56,684 nt of DNA from Acidobacteriota bacterium (lineage in GTDB: Bacteria; Acidobacteriota; Terriglobia; Acidiferrales; UBA7541): assembly GCA_021818865.1 (NCBI GenBank), contig JAKASX010000013.1, positions 1 through 56,684 on the forward strand, written 5' to 3'. The notes beneath the pieces are model-generated. The model made no database searches. It had not been told where the DNA came from and saw only the letters and a list, made by a program, of their open reading frames with translations. The translations under genes and the position numbers were made by a program. This document shows, piece after piece, positions 10,358 through 20,114 of the stretch. The stretch's first letter is position 1. Each line of letters starts with the position of its first letter.

Positions 10358-11134
10358 CTACCAGCTTGGTCCCTGAATTTCCCGCGGACGAGTCAAGATC
10401 CACGGCCCATCGGCGGTGATCGCGACGGTGTGCTCGAAATGAGCGGAATAGCTGCCGTCGGCGGTGACCGCCGTCCATTCGTCGTCCAGAATCCGAATCG
10501 CCGGCCCTCCGGCGTTGACCATAGGCTCGATCGCGAGCGTCATTCCTTCGCGCAGGCGCGGGCCGCGGCCCGGCTCACCGTAATTGGGCAACTGCAAATC
10601 CTCGTGCATCCGGGTGCCGATGCCGTGGCCGACCAGTTCGCGAACCACCGAATAGCCGTGACTTTCCACCCAGCTCTGCACCGCGTGCGAAATATCGGTC
10701 AAGCGGTTTCCCGGCCGCGCCTGCTCGATCGCCTTGTCGAGCGATTCGCGGGTGACGCGCAGCAGCCGCTCGAGTTCCGGCGAAATCGTTCCCACCGGAA
10801 CGGTGACGGCGGCGTCGCCGTAATACCCCTCGAGCTCGGCGCCGAAATCGAGCGAGAGAATGTCGCCCTGCTCGATACGGCGTTTCGGCGACGGAATCCC
10901 GTGCACCACCTCGCCGTTGACCGACGTGCAGAGCACGCAAGGATACCCGCGATAGCCTTTGAAAGCGGGCCTGGCTCCCTGCTCCTTCACGCGGCGTTCG
11001 GCGTAGTTCTCAAAATCCATCGTCGTCAAGCCCGGCCGGACCATCTGTTTCAATTCGTTGAGCACGTTCCAGACGACGAGGCCGGCCCGGTGCATCTTTT
11101 CGAGTTCCGCCTCTGACTTACAGATGACTGCCAC
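10358..11134 (-). CDS. map: Methionine aminopeptidase, type I
   Basis: Removes the initiator methionine from nascent proteins; a dinuclear metal M24 enzyme of the cytosol. The expected ligands are visible: [18 protein letters not shown] (two Asp), [10 protein letters not shown] (His), IEPMV (Glu) and [10 protein letters not shown] (Glu). The GTG at 11134 ([18 protein letters not shown]) is chosen: it gives 258 residues, the usual type I size, and overlaps the end of adk by 17 bases. Longer in-frame starts would run deep into adk. Confidence 0.95.
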   Translation of the reverse strand: MAVICKSEAELEKMHRAGLVVWNVLNELKQMVRPGLTTMDFENYAERRVKEQGARPAFKGYRGYPCVLCTSVNGEVVHGIPSPKRRIEQGDILSLDFGAELEGYYGDAAVTVPVGTISPELERLLRVTRESLDKAIEQARPGNRLTDISHAVQSWVESHGYSVVRELVGHGIGTRMHEDLQLPNYGEPGRGPRLREGMTLAIEPMVNAGGPAIRILDDEWTAVTADGSYSAHFEHTVAITADGPWILTRPREIQGPSW

Positions 11135-11822
11135 GTGCCTCTTCCCGATCGATCGTTTCGACGAGCGCGCGCGTAACCGCTTCGGGCGACGCCGAACCAT
11201 CCAGTTCGACGACCGTCTGCCGCCGGCGGTAATACTCGAACACCGGCTCGGTGTGCTCGCGGTAAGCGGCGAGGCGATCTTCAATCACATCAACTCGGTC
11301 GTCATCGCGCTGCACCAGCTCGCCGCCATCCCGATCGCAGCGATCCGGCGTCTTCGGTGGGTGATCGTAGATATTGTATATCTCCCCACCCACTTTGCAC
11401 ACTCGCCGGCCGGTGAGACGGCGCAAAACGGCGGCCGGATCGAGTTCTATGCAAACCACCACCGGCTCGGGCCTCCCGGTGCGGCGGAAGAGCGCAGCGA
11501 GCGACTCCGCCTGCGGCACGGTTCGCGGAAAGCCGTCGAGCACGAATCCCGCGGCGCAATCGGGCCGGGCAATTCTTTCCTCGATCATCGCGACCACAAT
11601 CTCGTCGGGAACCAGCTCACCGCGGTCCATCACTTCCTTGGCCTTGCGGCCCAGTTCCGTTCCCCGCCGGACGTGCTCGCGAAACATATCCCCGGTGGAG
11701 ATGTGCGGCACGCCGTAGCGCTCGGCCAGCTGCTTCGCCTGGGTTCCCTTGCCGGCACCCGGCGGACCCATCAGAATCACCGGACGCCGCAGGCCCTTAA
11801 CGGTACGATCCGGCGCGGCCAC
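11118..11822 (-). CDS. adk: Adenylate kinase
   Basis: Interconverts ATP + AMP and 2 ADP in the cytosol. The 234-residue protein has the P-loop GPPGAGKGT (residues 19-27), AMP-site STGDMFR, DGFPR (96-100) and a long LID domain (~135-175). In the LID only Cys142 and Cys162 plus Asp165 remain of the zinc-binding C-x2-C / C-x2-C(D) pattern; the second position is Gly145, so metal binding is doubtful. An N-terminal extension of ~12 residues precedes the first strand. It lies directly after secY in the spc operon. Confidence 0.96.
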   Translation of the reverse strand: MAAPDRTVKGLRRPVILMGPPGAGKGTQAKQLAERYGVPHISTGDMFREHVRRGTELGRKAKEVMDRGELVPDEIVVAMIEERIARPDCAAGFVLDGFPRTVPQAESLAALFRRTGRPEPVVVCIELDPAAVLRRLTGRRVCKVGGEIYNIYDHPPKTPDRCDRDGGELVQRDDDRVDVIEDRLAAYREHTEPVFEYYRRRQTVVELDGSASPEAVTRALVETIDREEARGSHL

Positions 11823-11823
11823 G

Positions 11824-13233
11824 CTAATACCGCCGGCTCCGAAGCCGGCCGCGACGCACGAAACCCTCGTAATTCCGCATCACGAGTTGCGCCTCGAGCT
11901 GCTGAACCGTGTCCATGGCGACGCCAACGACGATCAGCAGCGAGGTGCCACCGAAATAAAACGTGATGCCCAACCCTTGCAGCAGCCAGAGCGGCGCGTG
12001 GGCGTCGAACCATGCCCCGCCCAGCCACACCGGCAGGTGCTGCAGGTGGATACCGGCGATCATCCATTCCGGCAACAGGCACACCAACGCCAAATACCAG
12101 CCGGCGACGAACGTGAGGTACGTGAGGATGCGGCTGATGTATTCGGACGTGTGGCGGCCCGGTCGAATGCCGGGGATGAATCCGCCGTACTTCTTCATGT
12201 TGTCGGCCAGCTCGGTTGGATTGAAAACAATGCCAACGTAGAAGAACGAAAAGAAAATAATCAGCGCGACGTAGAGCAGCGTGTAAAGCGGCTCGCCCCA
12301 AGCAAGCGCCTGACCGATCGAATCCACGAATTTCGATTTGTGCTGGAAAAAGAGGGCGATCGTCTGCGGGAACGTAAGCAGCGAACTGGCGAAAATCGGC
12401 GGAATCACGCCGGCCGAGTTCACGCGCAGCGGCAGGTAGGTCATCTCGGCGCCCATCACACGCCGGCCAACGACGCGCTTGGCGTATTGGACGGGGATGC
12501 GGCGCTGGCCGCTTTCGACGTAGACGATAAAGGCGATGACGGCGGCGAACAGAATGAGCAGCGCGCCGACGGCGACCGGCGTGAGCTGGCCCCACTGCTG
12601 GTTCTGCACTTTGCTCCAAAGGTCGCCGATGCCGCCGGGCAATCCGACGACGATGCCGGCGAAAATGATGAGCGACATCCCGTTGCCGATTCCGCGCTCG
12701 CTGATCTGCTCGCCCAGCCACATGATGAAGGTGGAACCGGCGGTGAGCGTGAGGATGGTCATCAGCGTGAAACCGACGCCGGGGTGGTAGACGAGCGGCT
12801 GGCCGGAAAAGGTCTGGCGCTGGAGGGTCAGGGCGATGGTGAACGCCTGGAAGACGCTCAGCACGATCGTCAGATAGCGGGTGTACTGGGTGATCTTGCG
12901 GCGGCCGAGTTCGCCCTCTTTCTGCAAGCGCTCGAGGTACGGCCAAACGACCACCATGATTTCCAGGATGATGGCCGCGGTGATGTACGGCATGATGCCG
13001 AGCGCGAAAATCGACATGCGGCTGAGGTTGCCGCCGCTGAACAGATTGATCAGGCCGAGGACCGAGCCCTGCGTTTCGGCGAACAGCTGCTGCAGCAGGC
13101 TGGTATTGATGCCGGGCGTATAGATGAAGGAGCCAAGGCGATAGATGGCCAGCATCCCCAGAGTGAACAGAACGCGATTGCGCAACTCCGGCGTGCGGAC
13201 GATATTGCGAATAGCTTCGCCGAGTTTCCTCAT
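11824..13233 (-). CDS. secY: Protein translocase subunit SecY
   Basis: The central channel of the Sec translocon in the inner membrane. The 469 residues contain ten hydrophobic spans. Landmark motifs are [10 protein letters not shown] near the N-terminus, [13 protein letters not shown], the loop with [20 protein letters not shown], and [17 protein letters not shown]. The start overlaps the end of rplO by four bases (ATGA type), so the two are translationally coupled. adk follows after one base. The C-terminus is Arg-rich ([12 protein letters not shown]). Confidence 0.98.
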   Translation of the reverse strand: MRKLGEAIRNIVRTPELRNRVLFTLGMLAIYRLGSFIYTPGINTSLLQQLFAETQGSVLGLINLFSGGNLSRMSIFALGIMPYITAAIILEIMVVVWPYLERLQKEGELGRRKITQYTRYLTIVLSVFQAFTIALTLQRQTFSGQPLVYHPGVGFTLMTILTLTAGSTFIMWLGEQISERGIGNGMSLIIFAGIVVGLPGGIGDLWSKVQNQQWGQLTPVAVGALLILFAAVIAFIVYVESGQRRIPVQYAKRVVGRRVMGAEMTYLPLRVNSAGVIPPIFASSLLTFPQTIALFFQHKSKFVDSIGQALAWGEPLYTLLYVALIIFFSFFYVGIVFNPTELADNMKKYGGFIPGIRPGRHTSEYISRILTYLTFVAGWYLALVCLLPEWMIAGIHLQHLPVWLGGAWFDAHAPLWLLQGLGITFYFGGTSLLIVVGVAMDTVQQLEAQLVMRNYEGFVRRGRLRSRRY

Positions 13234-13697
13234 CCGACGATTTCCACCTTGCCGCCGGCGGCCGAAATCTTCTGGCGCGCCGACTGGCTGAACGCATGAG
13301 CCTGAACGGTGAGGGCGACTTTCAGATCGCCATCACCCAAAATTTTCACCGGCAGCGAACGGTCGCGCACCAAGCCGGCCTGGCGCAGGCGCTCGGGCGT
13401 GACGGTTTCGCCGGCGGCGAAGCGGCCGAGTTCGCTGACGTTCACCGCGGCGAAATCATGGCCGAAGATATTGGAGAAGCCGCGCTTGGGCAGACGGCGG
13501 TGAAGCGGCATCTGGCCGCCCTCGAAACCGCGGCGCATGCGGAATCCGCTGCGCGATTTGCCGCCCTTGTTGCCGCGGCCGGCGGTTTTGCCGAGCTTCG
13601 AGCCCATGCCGCGCCCCACGCGGACTTTCCGGTGGCGCGAGCCGGCCGGCGGATGCAGATTCGACAGGGTGACGGGAGTGGATTCGTTCTCGGTCAC
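13230..13697 (-). CDS. rplO: 50S ribosomal protein L15
   Basis: Late-assembling 23S rRNA-binding protein. The N-terminal extension with [21 protein letters not shown]-type Gly/Arg-rich sequence ([16 protein letters not shown]) and the C-terminal core ([20 protein letters not shown]) are typical. 155 residues. The start overlaps L30 by four bases and the end overlaps secY by four bases, the standard spc order. Confidence 0.96.
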   Translation of the reverse strand: MTENESTPVTLSNLHPPAGSRHRKVRVGRGMGSKLGKTAGRGNKGGKSRSGFRMRRGFEGGQMPLHRRLPKRGFSNIFGHDFAAVNVSELGRFAAGETVTPERLRQAGLVRDRSLPVKILGDGDLKVALTVQAHAFSQSARQKISAAGGKVEIVG

Positions 13698-13915
13698 GAT
13701 TGGGTCTCCGGCGTCACCTCGACTAGGTGGCGCACCTTGAGGATCATTCCGCGGATCGACGGGGTATCGGGCCGCACCACAACTTCATGGAGGCGGTGAA
13801 GGCCGAGGCCGCGCATGGTTTCGCGGACGTGGATGGGATGGCCGATCGCGCTGCGCACCCAGCGGATGCGGAGGCTCTGCGGCAGGTTCGTTGCGGATTT
13901 TTTCGCCTTGGCCAT
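13694..13915 (-). CDS. rpmD: 50S ribosomal protein L30
   Basis: Small 23S rRNA-binding protein. The 73 residues (usual ~60) contain [31 protein letters not shown], matching the L30 core, then [17 protein letters not shown] ~12-residue basic N-terminal extension is present. Located between S5 and L15 as expected; start and stop are tightly packed with the neighbours. Confidence 0.94.
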   Translation of the reverse strand: MAKAKKSATNLPQSLRIRWVRSAIGHPIHVRETMRGLGLHRLHEVVVRPDTPSIRGMILKVRHLVEVTPETQS

Positions 13916-13926
13916 CGTCGCGCTCG

Positions 13927-14472
13927 CTATGCCGTCGTCGGCTGCGGCTGTTGCTGCTGCTTGCCACGCAGCTCGGCCACTTCGGAGGCGTCGCGGAGCC
14001 GCAGGAAGGCGTCGAAAGTCGCCTTGATGACGTTATGAGGGTTCGACGTGCCGAGCGACTTCGTCAGCACGTTGCCGATGCCGGCGACTTCCATCGCCGC
14101 GCGGACCGGGCCGCCGGCGATCACGCCAGTGCCTTCGGGAGCGGGCTTGAGGAGCACGCGGGCCGAGCCGAACCGCCCGACCACCGAATAGGGGACGGTG
14201 GACCCTTTCAGGTTCACGCGGATCATGTTCTTTTTCGCCTGCTCGATCGCCTTGCGAATGGCCATTGGAACTTCGCGGGCCTTGCCCATGCCGAAGCCGG
14301 CGTGGCCCGCCTGATCGCCGACGACGACGAGGGCGCTGAAGCTGAGGTTTTTGCCGCCCTTGACGACTTTCGTGACGCGGTTGATGGCGACGACCTGATC
14401 CTTGAGGCTCGCCACGTTCACTTCGACGGGCCTGCGAACCGCCAACACTTGTTTAAGAACATTTTTCGACAT
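13927..14472 (-). CDS. rpsE: 30S ribosomal protein S5
   Basis: Small-subunit protein involved in decoding fidelity and mRNA unwinding. The dsRNA-binding-like motif [30 protein letters not shown] and the C-terminal [40 protein letters not shown] are diagnostic. 181 residues with a Gln-rich tail. The N-terminal extension is slightly longer than in E. coli. It begins three bases after the L18 stop. Confidence 0.97.
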   Translation of the reverse strand: MSKNVLKQVLAVRRPVEVNVASLKDQVVAINRVTKVVKGGKNLSFSALVVVGDQAGHAGFGMGKAREVPMAIRKAIEQAKKNMIRVNLKGSTVPYSVVGRFGSARVLLKPAPEGTGVIAGGPVRAAMEVAGIGNVLTKSLGTSNPHNVIKATFDAFLRLRDASEVAELRGKQQQQPQPTTA

Positions 14473-14475
14473 AAG

Positions 14476-14856
14476 TCAGAACCCGAGTCCCATCTCGCGC
14501 GCAGCTTCCGCCAGCGCTTTCACCCGTCCATGATACTGGTAGCCGCCGCGATCGAAAACCACCTGGCGGACACCGGCCGCCTGGGCGCGTTCGCCGATCA
14601 GCTTGCCAACGAGCTTCGCGGCAGCCAGATTGCCGCCGGTTTTGAGCTGCTTCTGGAATTCCGCGTCAAGCGAGCTGGCCGCGGCGAGCGTGCGCCCGGC
14701 GTGATCGTCAATCACCTGCGCGTAAATCTGGCGCATGGACCGGAACACCGCGAGGCGCGGGCGTTCCGGCGTGCCGCGAACGCGGCGCCGGACGCGCCGA
14801 TGCACCTGGCGGCGATGGGCGCCACGAGTGAGCTTGCGAATCGGAACAACGGCCAC
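14476..14856 (-). CDS. rplR: 50S ribosomal protein L18
   Basis: Binds 5S rRNA in the central protuberance. 126 residues: [29 protein letters not shown], then [45 protein letters not shown], which is the typical L18 C-terminus. The N-terminus ([21 protein letters not shown]) is basic. Located between L6 and S5 in the conserved order. Confidence 0.97.
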   Translation of the reverse strand: MAVVPIRKLTRGAHRRQVHRRVRRRVRGTPERPRLAVFRSMRQIYAQVIDDHAGRTLAAASSLDAEFQKQLKTGGNLAAAKLVGKLIGERAQAAGVRQVVFDRGGYQYHGRVKALAEAAREMGLGF

Positions 14857-14874
14857 GAATCCTCCCTTTACTCG

Positions 14875-15417
14875 TTAGGCTCCGGCCTTCACGCCGGCCT
14901 TGCCCGCTTTCTTCTTCAGGCGCTGTCCGGCGATTTGGATGCCCTTCTGCTTGTACGGATCGGGCGGACGCAGGCTGCGGATATTCGCCGAAACCTGGCC
15001 GACCAGGCCCTTATCGGCACCGCTGACGGTAACGTGGGTCTGGCGATCGACGGTGATTTCGATACCGGCGGGAATCGGAAATTCCACCGGATGCGAATAG
15101 CCCAGGCTGAAGACGACCGCACGGCCCTTGACTTCGGCGCGGTAGCCGACGCCGACGATATCCATTTCCTTCTTGAACCCCTGGTGGACGCCGGTGACCG
15201 CGTTGGCAACGAGCGCCCGCGCCAGTCCGTGCAGCGCCCGCTGCTCGTCGCTCTGGCGCAGCGCGACCAGGTTTTCGCCCTGCCGCTCGAACCGGATGCC
15301 GCGCGGCACGGCGATTTCGAGTTTGCCTTTCGGCCCTTCCACCCGAACCGAGGTATCGGCGATATCCACCTTGACCTTGGCCGGAACGGGAATCGGTTTT
15401 CTGCCGATGCGCGACAC
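14875..15417 (-). CDS. rplF: 50S ribosomal protein L6
   Basis: Binds near the sarcin-ricin loop at the factor-binding site. 180 residues starting MSRIGRKPIPVPAKVKVDI, with the two L6 repeats and the C-terminal SGADKGLVGQVSANIRSLRPPDPYKQKGI motif. The Ala/Lys-rich tail is ordinary. It starts one base after the S8 stop codon. Confidence 0.97.
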   Translation of the reverse strand: MSRIGRKPIPVPAKVKVDIADTSVRVEGPKGKLEIAVPRGIRFERQGENLVALRQSDEQRALHGLARALVANAVTGVHQGFKKEMDIVGVGYRAEVKGRAVVFSLGYSHPVEFPIPAGIEITVDRQTHVTVSGADKGLVGQVSANIRSLRPPDPYKQKGIQIAGQRLKKKAGKAGVKAGA

Positions 15418-15418
15418 C

Positions 15419-15817
15419 TTACCAGACCTCGCAGAGAACTTCGCCGCCGACGCCGGCGCGACGCGCCGCGTGGCCGGTCATCAAACCGCGGGGGGTGCTC
15501 AGGATGCTGATCCCGGTCCCGCCCATGACGCCTTTGATTTCGGTTTTGCCGACGTAGACCCGGCGGCCGGGCCGCGAAACGCGCTGCAGATCGCTGATCG
15601 CGTTGCGGCGTCCGCCGGTGGATTTCAGGAAGACGCGCAGCGTCTTCTTCGCTTTCGTTTCCTCGACCACCTTATAGGTCGAAATGTAGCCCTCTTCCTT
15701 GAGGATCCGCGCGATTTCCACCTTGAGGCGGGAACTCGGCATCTCGACGCGCGGCTGACGGCAGCGGGCGGCGTTGCGGATCCGGGTGAGCATGTCGCTG
15801 ATCGGGTCGGTCACCAT
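15419..15817 (-). CDS. rpsH: 30S ribosomal protein S8
   Basis: Primary 16S rRNA binder; in E. coli also the translational repressor of spc. 132 residues beginning MVTDPISDMLTRIRNA and ending with the conserved GISILSTPRGLMTGHAARRAGVGGEVLCEVW. Cys18 in place of a usual Gly/Asn is a minor difference. Located between S14 and L6. No S8-type operator was identified near L5. Confidence 0.97.
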   Translation of the reverse strand: MVTDPISDMLTRIRNAARCRQPRVEMPSSRLKVEIARILKEEGYISTYKVVEETKAKKTLRVFLKSTGGRRNAISDLQRVSRPGRRVYVGKTEIKGVMGGTGISILSTPRGLMTGHAARRAGVGGEVLCEVW

Positions 15818-15826
15818 CGGCGGCTC

Positions 15827-16012
15827 CTACCAACTCGCCTTGATCACGCCGGGCACTTCGCCCCGCAGCGCGCGCGAGCGGAAACAGATGCGGCACATCT
15901 GGAACTTGCGCAAGAAGCCGCGCGGCCGGCCGCAAATCCGGCAGCGGTTGCGCATGCGAATCTTGTACTTCAGCTTCTTGCGGGTCTTGGCGAACTGAGA
16001 GGTTCGCGCCAC
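15827..16012 (-). CDS. rpsZ: 30S ribosomal protein S14, zinc-binding (type Z)
   Basis: The 61-residue length and the CRICGRPRG...[12 protein letters not shown] zinc ribbon (two CxxC pairs) identify the short, zinc-dependent S14 form rather than the 89-101-residue zinc-free form. It binds 16S rRNA in the head. It lies ten bases from S8 and eleven from L5, the usual place. Confidence 0.97.
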   Translation of the reverse strand: MARTSQFAKTRKKLKYKIRMRNRCRICGRPRGFLRKFQMCRICFRSRALRGEVPGVIKASW

Positions 16013-16023
16013 GTCGTTCTCCT

Positions 16024-16563
16024 TTAGCTTCGCAAGGGCAGCCCGAGCAGCCGCAGCAGCTCGCGCCCTTCCTCGTCGGTTTGGGCGGTGGTGGTGAGGC
16101 AGACGTTCAGCCCTTTCACCTTGTCCACCCGGGTGTAATCGATTTCGGGAAACACGAGCTGGTCGCGCAACCCGATCGTATAGTTGCCGCGGCCGTCGAA
16201 GGCGTTCGCGGGCAGGCCGCGGAAGTCGCGCACGCGCGGCAGCACGATGTTGGCGAGGCGGTCGAAAAACTCGAACATGCGCTCGCCGCGCAGCGTGACC
16301 ATCGTGCCGATCGGCATGCCTTTGCGAATCTTGAAGTTCGCAATCGACTTTTTCGCGCGGGTGATGACCGGCTTCTGGCCGGTGATCTGGCCGAGTTCCT
16401 GGGCGGCGACGTCGAGCAGCTTGATGTTCTGGGTCGCTTCGCCCAACCCGATGTTGACGGTGATGCGCACCAGGCGCGGGACCGCCATGCGGTTCTTGTA
16501 TCCGAAGCGCTTCATCAGCGCGGGAACGGTTTCCTTCACGTAGCGTTCATGCAGGCGGCTCAT
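16024..16563 (-). CDS. rplE: 50S ribosomal protein L5
   Basis: 5S rRNA-binding protein that touches P-site tRNA. 179 residues with the motifs [56 protein letters not shown] and the C-terminal [26 protein letters not shown]. Normal length and position after L24. Confidence 0.97.
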   Translation of the reverse strand: MSRLHERYVKETVPALMKRFGYKNRMAVPRLVRITVNIGLGEATQNIKLLDVAAQELGQITGQKPVITRAKKSIANFKIRKGMPIGTMVTLRGERMFEFFDRLANIVLPRVRDFRGLPANAFDGRGNYTIGLRDQLVFPEIDYTRVDKVKGLNVCLTTTAQTDEEGRELLRLLGLPLRS

Positions 16564-16570
16564 CGTCAGC

Positions 16571-16894
16571 TCACTGATCCAGATTCACGCCGCAGCGGCG
16601 GCAGATCCTCGCGCGGGCGCCATCGGCAAGGAGGTTGCGCCCGATGCGGGTGTGCTTGCCGCAGCCCGGGCAGACCACCATGACGTTGGAAAGGTCGATC
16701 GAAGCTTCCTTTTCGACGATCCCGCCGCGCACGTTCTTCGACGGATTCGCCCGTGTGTGGCGCTTGATGATATTGACGCGCTCGACGGTGACCCGGCTGC
16801 CGGAGATGGCGAGTATTTTCCCGGTTTTTCCCTTATCGCGCCCGGCCATCACGCGCACGTTGTCGCCGCGGCGGAGCATCGTTTTCGTCGCCAC
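16571..16894 (-). CDS. rplX: 50S ribosomal protein L24
   Basis: Assembly-initiator protein with a KOW motif near the N-terminus ([21 protein letters not shown]). 107 residues. The C-terminal half contains [16 protein letters not shown]...RICRRCG, two CxxC pairs that could hold zinc, as in a subset of bacterial L24 proteins. An alternative in-frame start exists at Met6. Located between L14 and L5. Confidence 0.96.
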   Translation of the reverse strand: MATKTMLRRGDNVRVMAGRDKGKTGKILAISGSRVTVERVNIIKRHTRANPSKNVRGGIVEKEASIDLSNVMVVCPGCGKHTRIGRNLLADGARARICRRCGVNLDQ

Positions 16895-16896
16895 GT

Positions 16897-17265
16897 TTAC
16901 CAGACCTCCGGGGCCAGCGAGATGATTTTGGTGAACTTCTTTTCGCGCAGCTCGCGGGCGACCGGCCCGAAGACGCGCGTGCCGACCGGCTCGCCGGCCT
17001 CGTTGATGAGCACGGCGGCGTTGTCGTCGAAGCGGATATAGGTGCCGTCGCGGCGGCGGTGCTCCTTGCGCGTGCGAACGACGACCGCGCGCACCACCTT
17101 GCCTTTTTTGATGCTGCTGTCGGGCGCCGCTTCCTTCACCGACGCGGTGATCACGTCACCCAGCCCGGCTTTGAGGCCAGCTGCGCCGCCGATCGGCAGA
17201 ATGCACGTGATGCGCCGGGCGCCGGAATTATCGGCCACCGTCAACCATGTGCGCATCTGAATCAT
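16897..17265 (-). CDS. rplN: 50S ribosomal protein L14
   Basis: Forms intersubunit bridge B8. 122 residues, the standard size: [49 protein letters not shown] and the C-terminal [26 protein letters not shown]. The usual second residue context 'QTYT' is changed to 'QMRTW', a small deviation. Begins six bases after S17. Confidence 0.97.
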   Translation of the reverse strand: MIQMRTWLTVADNSGARRITCILPIGGAAGLKAGLGDVITASVKEAAPDSSIKKGKVVRAVVVRTRKEHRRRDGTYIRFDDNAAVLINEAGEPVGTRVFGPVARELREKKFTKIISLAPEVW

Positions 17266-17271
17266 GGCTTG

Positions 17272-17577
17272 TTACTCCCCCTGCCAGCCGCTCGCCCGCG
17301 AGACCACTTCCACCAGCCGCCAGCGCTTCAGGCGGGAAATCGGGCGGGTGGCCTCGATGCGGACGGTATCGCCCGGCCGGGCCTGCTGGTGCTCGTCGTG
17401 AGCGTAATATTTTTTGACGCGGCGCAGCACGCGGCGGTACAGCCGATGCTGCACCGTCCGGGTGACGCGCACGACAATCGTTTTCTGCATCTTCGAGCTG
17501 GTGACCACGCCGACCAGCGTCTGCCGCCGGGCTTCGCGCGTGCGAGCGGCCGGGGCCTGTTGCGTTTCAGCGTCCAT
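17272..17577 (-). CDS. rpsQ: 30S ribosomal protein S17
   Basis: 16S rRNA 5'-domain binder with an OB fold. The core [46 protein letters not shown] and [24 protein letters not shown] is diagnostic. 101 residues (usual 80-90) with a ~15-residue N-terminal extension. It overlaps the end of L29 by 11 bases, suggesting coupled translation. Confidence 0.96.
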   Translation of the reverse strand: MDAETQQAPAARTREARRQTLVGVVTSSKMQKTIVVRVTRTVQHRLYRRVLRRVKKYYAHDEHQQARPGDTVRIEATRPISRLKRWRLVEVVSRASGWQGE

Positions 17578-17788
17578 GAGTTCCCTTCCGGGCCGCGCCC
17601 TTGGCTCCGAGCAGCGCTTTGATGCGCGCCAGGTCGCGGCGCGCCTCGCGGTAGCGCTTCAGGCCTTCCATCTGGCCCGCGGCGATCTGGAAGCGCAGCC
17701 GAAACAATTCCTCGGAAAGCTCGTGTTCCTGCACGTCGAGCTCCTCGGTATCCATCTCGCGGAATTTTTCCATCTTCGACGCCATCAC
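17567..17788 (-). CDS. rpmC: 50S ribosomal protein L29
   Basis: Two-helix protein at the tunnel exit, part of the SRP and trigger-factor docking site. 73 residues: [53 protein letters not shown], the typical helical hairpin. The start overlaps L16 by four bases and the end overlaps S17 by 11 bases. Confidence 0.95.
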   Translation of the reverse strand: MMASKMEKFREMDTEELDVQEHELSEELFRLRFQIAAGQMEGLKRYREARRDLARIKALLGAKGAARKGTHGR

Positions 17789-18201
17789 GCCTCCCCGCCG
17801 CGGCTGATGAATTCGGTGGGAATCGGCATCTTGTGCGCCGCGAGGCCCAGGGCTTCCTTGGCGGTCGCCCGGTCGATTCCGGCCATTTCGAACAGGATGC
17901 GGCCCGGCTTGACGACCACCACCCAGCGTTCCACCGCTCCCTTGCCCTTGCCCATGCGGGTTTCCGCCGGCTTCTTCGAGAACGGCTTATCGGGAAAAAC
18001 GCGAATCCAGAGCTTGCCCGAGCGCTTGATGAAGCGGGTGATCGCCACGCGGGCGGCTTCGATCTGGCGGTCGGTAATCCAGGCGTTTTCGAGCGCTTTC
18101 AGGCCGTATTCCCCGAAGGCGAGCGACGAGCCGCGCCACGCCTTTCCGTTGCGGCGGCCGCGCTGCTGTTTGCGGTACTTCACCTTTTTCGGCATCAACA
18201 T
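17785..18201 (-). CDS. rplP: 50S ribosomal protein L16
   Basis: Binds near the A site and organises 23S helices. 138 residues: [34 protein letters not shown], then [25 protein letters not shown]. Two starts are possible (18201 and 18195). The first has AGGGA at the better distance, giving MLMPKK. Located between S3 and L29. Confidence 0.97.
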   Translation of the reverse strand: MLMPKKVKYRKQQRGRRNGKAWRGSSLAFGEYGLKALENAWITDRQIEAARVAITRFIKRSGKLWIRVFPDKPFSKKPAETRMGKGKGAVERWVVVVKPGRILFEMAGIDRATAKEALGLAAHKMPIPTEFISRGGEA

Positions 18202-18225
18202 GGCAATTTCCCTTTTGTCCCGACC

Positions 18226-18882
18226 TCAGGCCACCGGCTCTTCCAGGCGCAGGCCGTCGGGGCGGTTTTCGCCGCGATAGACCCAGCACTTGACGCCGAT
18301 CACGCCGTACGTCGTGTAGGCCTGCGCGAAGCCGAAATCAATATCGGCGCTCAGGTTCTGCAGCGGCAACCGGCCCTGCAGATACCATTCCTTGCGGGCG
18401 ATTTCGGCGCCGTTCAACCGGCCGGCGACGCGCACCTTGATTCCCTTGCAGCCGAACCGCAACGCGGAATCGACCGCCTTGCGCATGGCGCGGCGGAAAG
18501 CGACGCGCTTTTCGAGCTGGAGCGCAATGGATTCGGCAACGAGCTGCGCATCGAGTTCGGGGCGATGCACTTCCTGAATATCGATATGCACTTCGCGCTT
18601 GGTGCGCTGCTGGACTTCGTTTTTCAGCTTCTCGATTTCCGAACCCTTGCGGCCGATGATGATGCCCGGCCGGGCGGTGTAGATGCGCACCACCAGCTTG
18701 TTGGCGGCGCGCTCGATATCGATGGCGCTGACGCCAGCCGATGCGAGCCGGCTCTTGAGGCGTTCGCGCAGCTGGATATCTTCATGCAGCAGGTCGGCGT
18801 ATTCCCGGCGAGCGAACCAGCGCGAGCGCCAGCCCTTGTTGTAGCCGAGCCGAAAACCGTAGGGATGGGTTTTCTGTCCCAT
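18226..18882 (-). CDS. rpsC: 30S ribosomal protein S3
   Basis: Head protein at the mRNA entry channel with helicase activity. 218 residues: [24 protein letters not shown], the KH domain with [17 protein letters not shown], and the C-terminal domain containing [24 protein letters not shown]. Normal size. It begins two bases after the L22 stop. Confidence 0.97.
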   Translation of the reverse strand: MGQKTHPYGFRLGYNKGWRSRWFARREYADLLHEDIQLRERLKSRLASAGVSAIDIERAANKLVVRIYTARPGIIIGRKGSEIEKLKNEVQQRTKREVHIDIQEVHRPELDAQLVAESIALQLEKRVAFRRAMRKAVDSALRFGCKGIKVRVAGRLNGAEIARKEWYLQGRLPLQNLSADIDFGFAQAYTTYGVIGVKCWVYRGENRPDGLRLEEPVA

Positions 18883-18884
18883 AG

Positions 18885-19415
18885 TTACTTCTTTTTCCCC
18901 CGTTTCTTCAATTTCTTCTCGATCTTTTCTTTCTTGCGCGCCTGCGCCTTCTGCTGCTGCCGTGCGGTTTCGAGCGCGCGCCGCATCCGCCCGCGGGTCG
19001 TCGTCGGCGCCTGGGCGCGTTCGACAGCCGAGCCGGCATGCTCGGCGACCGCGACGACGATATGGCTGGTGCGACGCACGTAGCCGTGGGCGCGGCCAAA
19101 CGGCGCGCCGCGGAACCGCTTGAGCACCGGCCCGGGATCCACCGAGCAGCGGCTGACGAAGAGGCGGTCCACGTCGAGCGAACTGCCGGCGTCCTCAGCC
19201 TTGCGCTGGACGTTGGCGATTGCGCTGCGCAGCGTCTTTTCGACGTCGCGTGCGACGCGCTTGCGCGCGGTGTGCAGCAGCGTGAGCGCGCGTTCGGCGC
19301 CTTCGCCGCGAATCAGATCGATGACCAGGCGCGCCTTCTGTGGAGACACGCGGACGTAGCGCGCGATCGCCACTCCTTCGAGCGGCAGCGGGACCGCCAT
19401 CGGCTCGGTTGCCAT
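18885..19415 (-). CDS. rplV: 50S ribosomal protein L22 with basic C-terminal tail
   Basis: Lines the peptide exit tunnel. The L22 core is [27 protein letters not shown]...[11 protein letters not shown], then the beta-hairpin [31 protein letters not shown]. The total is 176 residues against ~110-115. The last ~45 are a Lys/Arg/Gln-rich, probably helical tail (about residues 132-176) with no similarity to the core. Located between S19 and S3. Confidence 0.95.
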   Translation of the reverse strand: MATEPMAVPLPLEGVAIARYVRVSPQKARLVIDLIRGEGAERALTLLHTARKRVARDVEKTLRSAIANVQRKAEDAGSSLDVDRLFVSRCSVDPGPVLKRFRGAPFGRAHGYVRRTSHIVVAVAEHAGSAVERAQAPTTTRGRMRRALETARQQQKAQARKKEKIEKKLKKRGKKK

Positions 19416-19418
19416 CGC

Positions 19419-19784
19419 TTAGCCCTGTCCTCCCGCCGGTTTGGCTCCGCCCGCGGCGGGCGCGGCAGCCGGAGCGGAGCCGGGAGCCGGCGCGCCGGCG
19501 ACGCCAGCGGCCTTTTCCATGGCGGCGTGCACGGCGTGGCCGCGGAAACTGCGCGTCGGAGAAAATTCGCCGAGCTTGTGCCCGACCATCTGTTCGGTGA
19601 TGTAGACGGGAATGAATTTCTTCCCGTTATGCACGGCGATCGTGTGGCCCACCATTTCCGGCAGGATCGTCGAGCGCCGCGACCACGTCTTCACCACTTT
19701 CTTTTCGTTCGTCTGGTTGAGCGCCTGCACCTTGCGGAACAGCGGCTCGTCGACGAACGGTCCCTTCTTGAGTGAACGCGCCAT
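19419..19784 (-). CDS. rpsS: 30S ribosomal protein S19 with Ala/Pro-rich tail
   Basis: Head protein forming bridges with the 50S subunit. The core [22 protein letters not shown]...[54 protein letters not shown] is textbook S19. The 121-residue length exceeds the usual ~93 by a low-complexity Ala/Pro/Gly tail. The ATG at 19784 is preferred over an upstream TTG because it restores the conserved N-terminus. Confidence 0.96.
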   Translation of the reverse strand: MARSLKKGPFVDEPLFRKVQALNQTNEKKVVKTWSRRSTILPEMVGHTIAVHNGKKFIPVYITEQMVGHKLGEFSPTRSFRGHAVHAAMEKAAGVAGAPAPGSAPAAAPAAGGAKPAGGQG

Positions 19785-19794
19785 CAAGAACCCC

Positions 19795-20094
19795 TTACTC
19801 GAAAACCCGGCGCAGCTTCAGCCACTGCGGCCGCCGCACCCGGCGAAATCCGCGCACCGGACCGGGAACGCGGTGCGAGCGCGGGCAAAACGGGCAAACG
19901 AAGCGCGTATCGGGCGCGCTGGGCTGCATTTCCGCAACGACCGCCCAGCCCGACTTGCACACGCGGTAGAGCACGGTGGGCACCGGCACGGGCGCCTTGC
20001 GCACAGTCGGGCGCGCGGTCGCGCGAGCCGCAACCGACTGCCTGCGCCGCGCCGTCCGGCCCGTTCTCTTCGTCGCTCTTCGCGCCAATCGCAT
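19795..20094 (-). CDS. Unrecognised 99-residue basic protein between L2 and S19
   Basis: An ORF filling the space between rplB and rpsS, which are normally adjacent. The N-terminal half (residues 1-38) is almost entirely Arg/Ala/Thr/Lys/Pro. The C-terminal half has a single CPFC motif (Cys67, Cys70), an earlier Cys46 and His74, so a small zinc-knuckle-like fold is possible. It ends WLKLRRVFE. The ATG at 20094 is preceded by a purine-rich GAAGAG. Without this ORF the L2-S19 gap would be 330 bases in an operon otherwise packed to a few bases, which supports a real gene. Likely a ribosome- or RNA-associated protein by context and charge; no family recognised. Confidence 0.6.
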   Translation of the reverse strand: MRLARRATKRTGRTARRRQSVAARATARPTVRKAPVPVPTVLYRVCKSGWAVVAEMQPSAPDTRFVCPFCPRSHRVPGPVRGFRRVRRPQWLKLRRVFE

Positions 20095-20114
20095 CTCTTC
20101 TCTACGCTCCTCGT

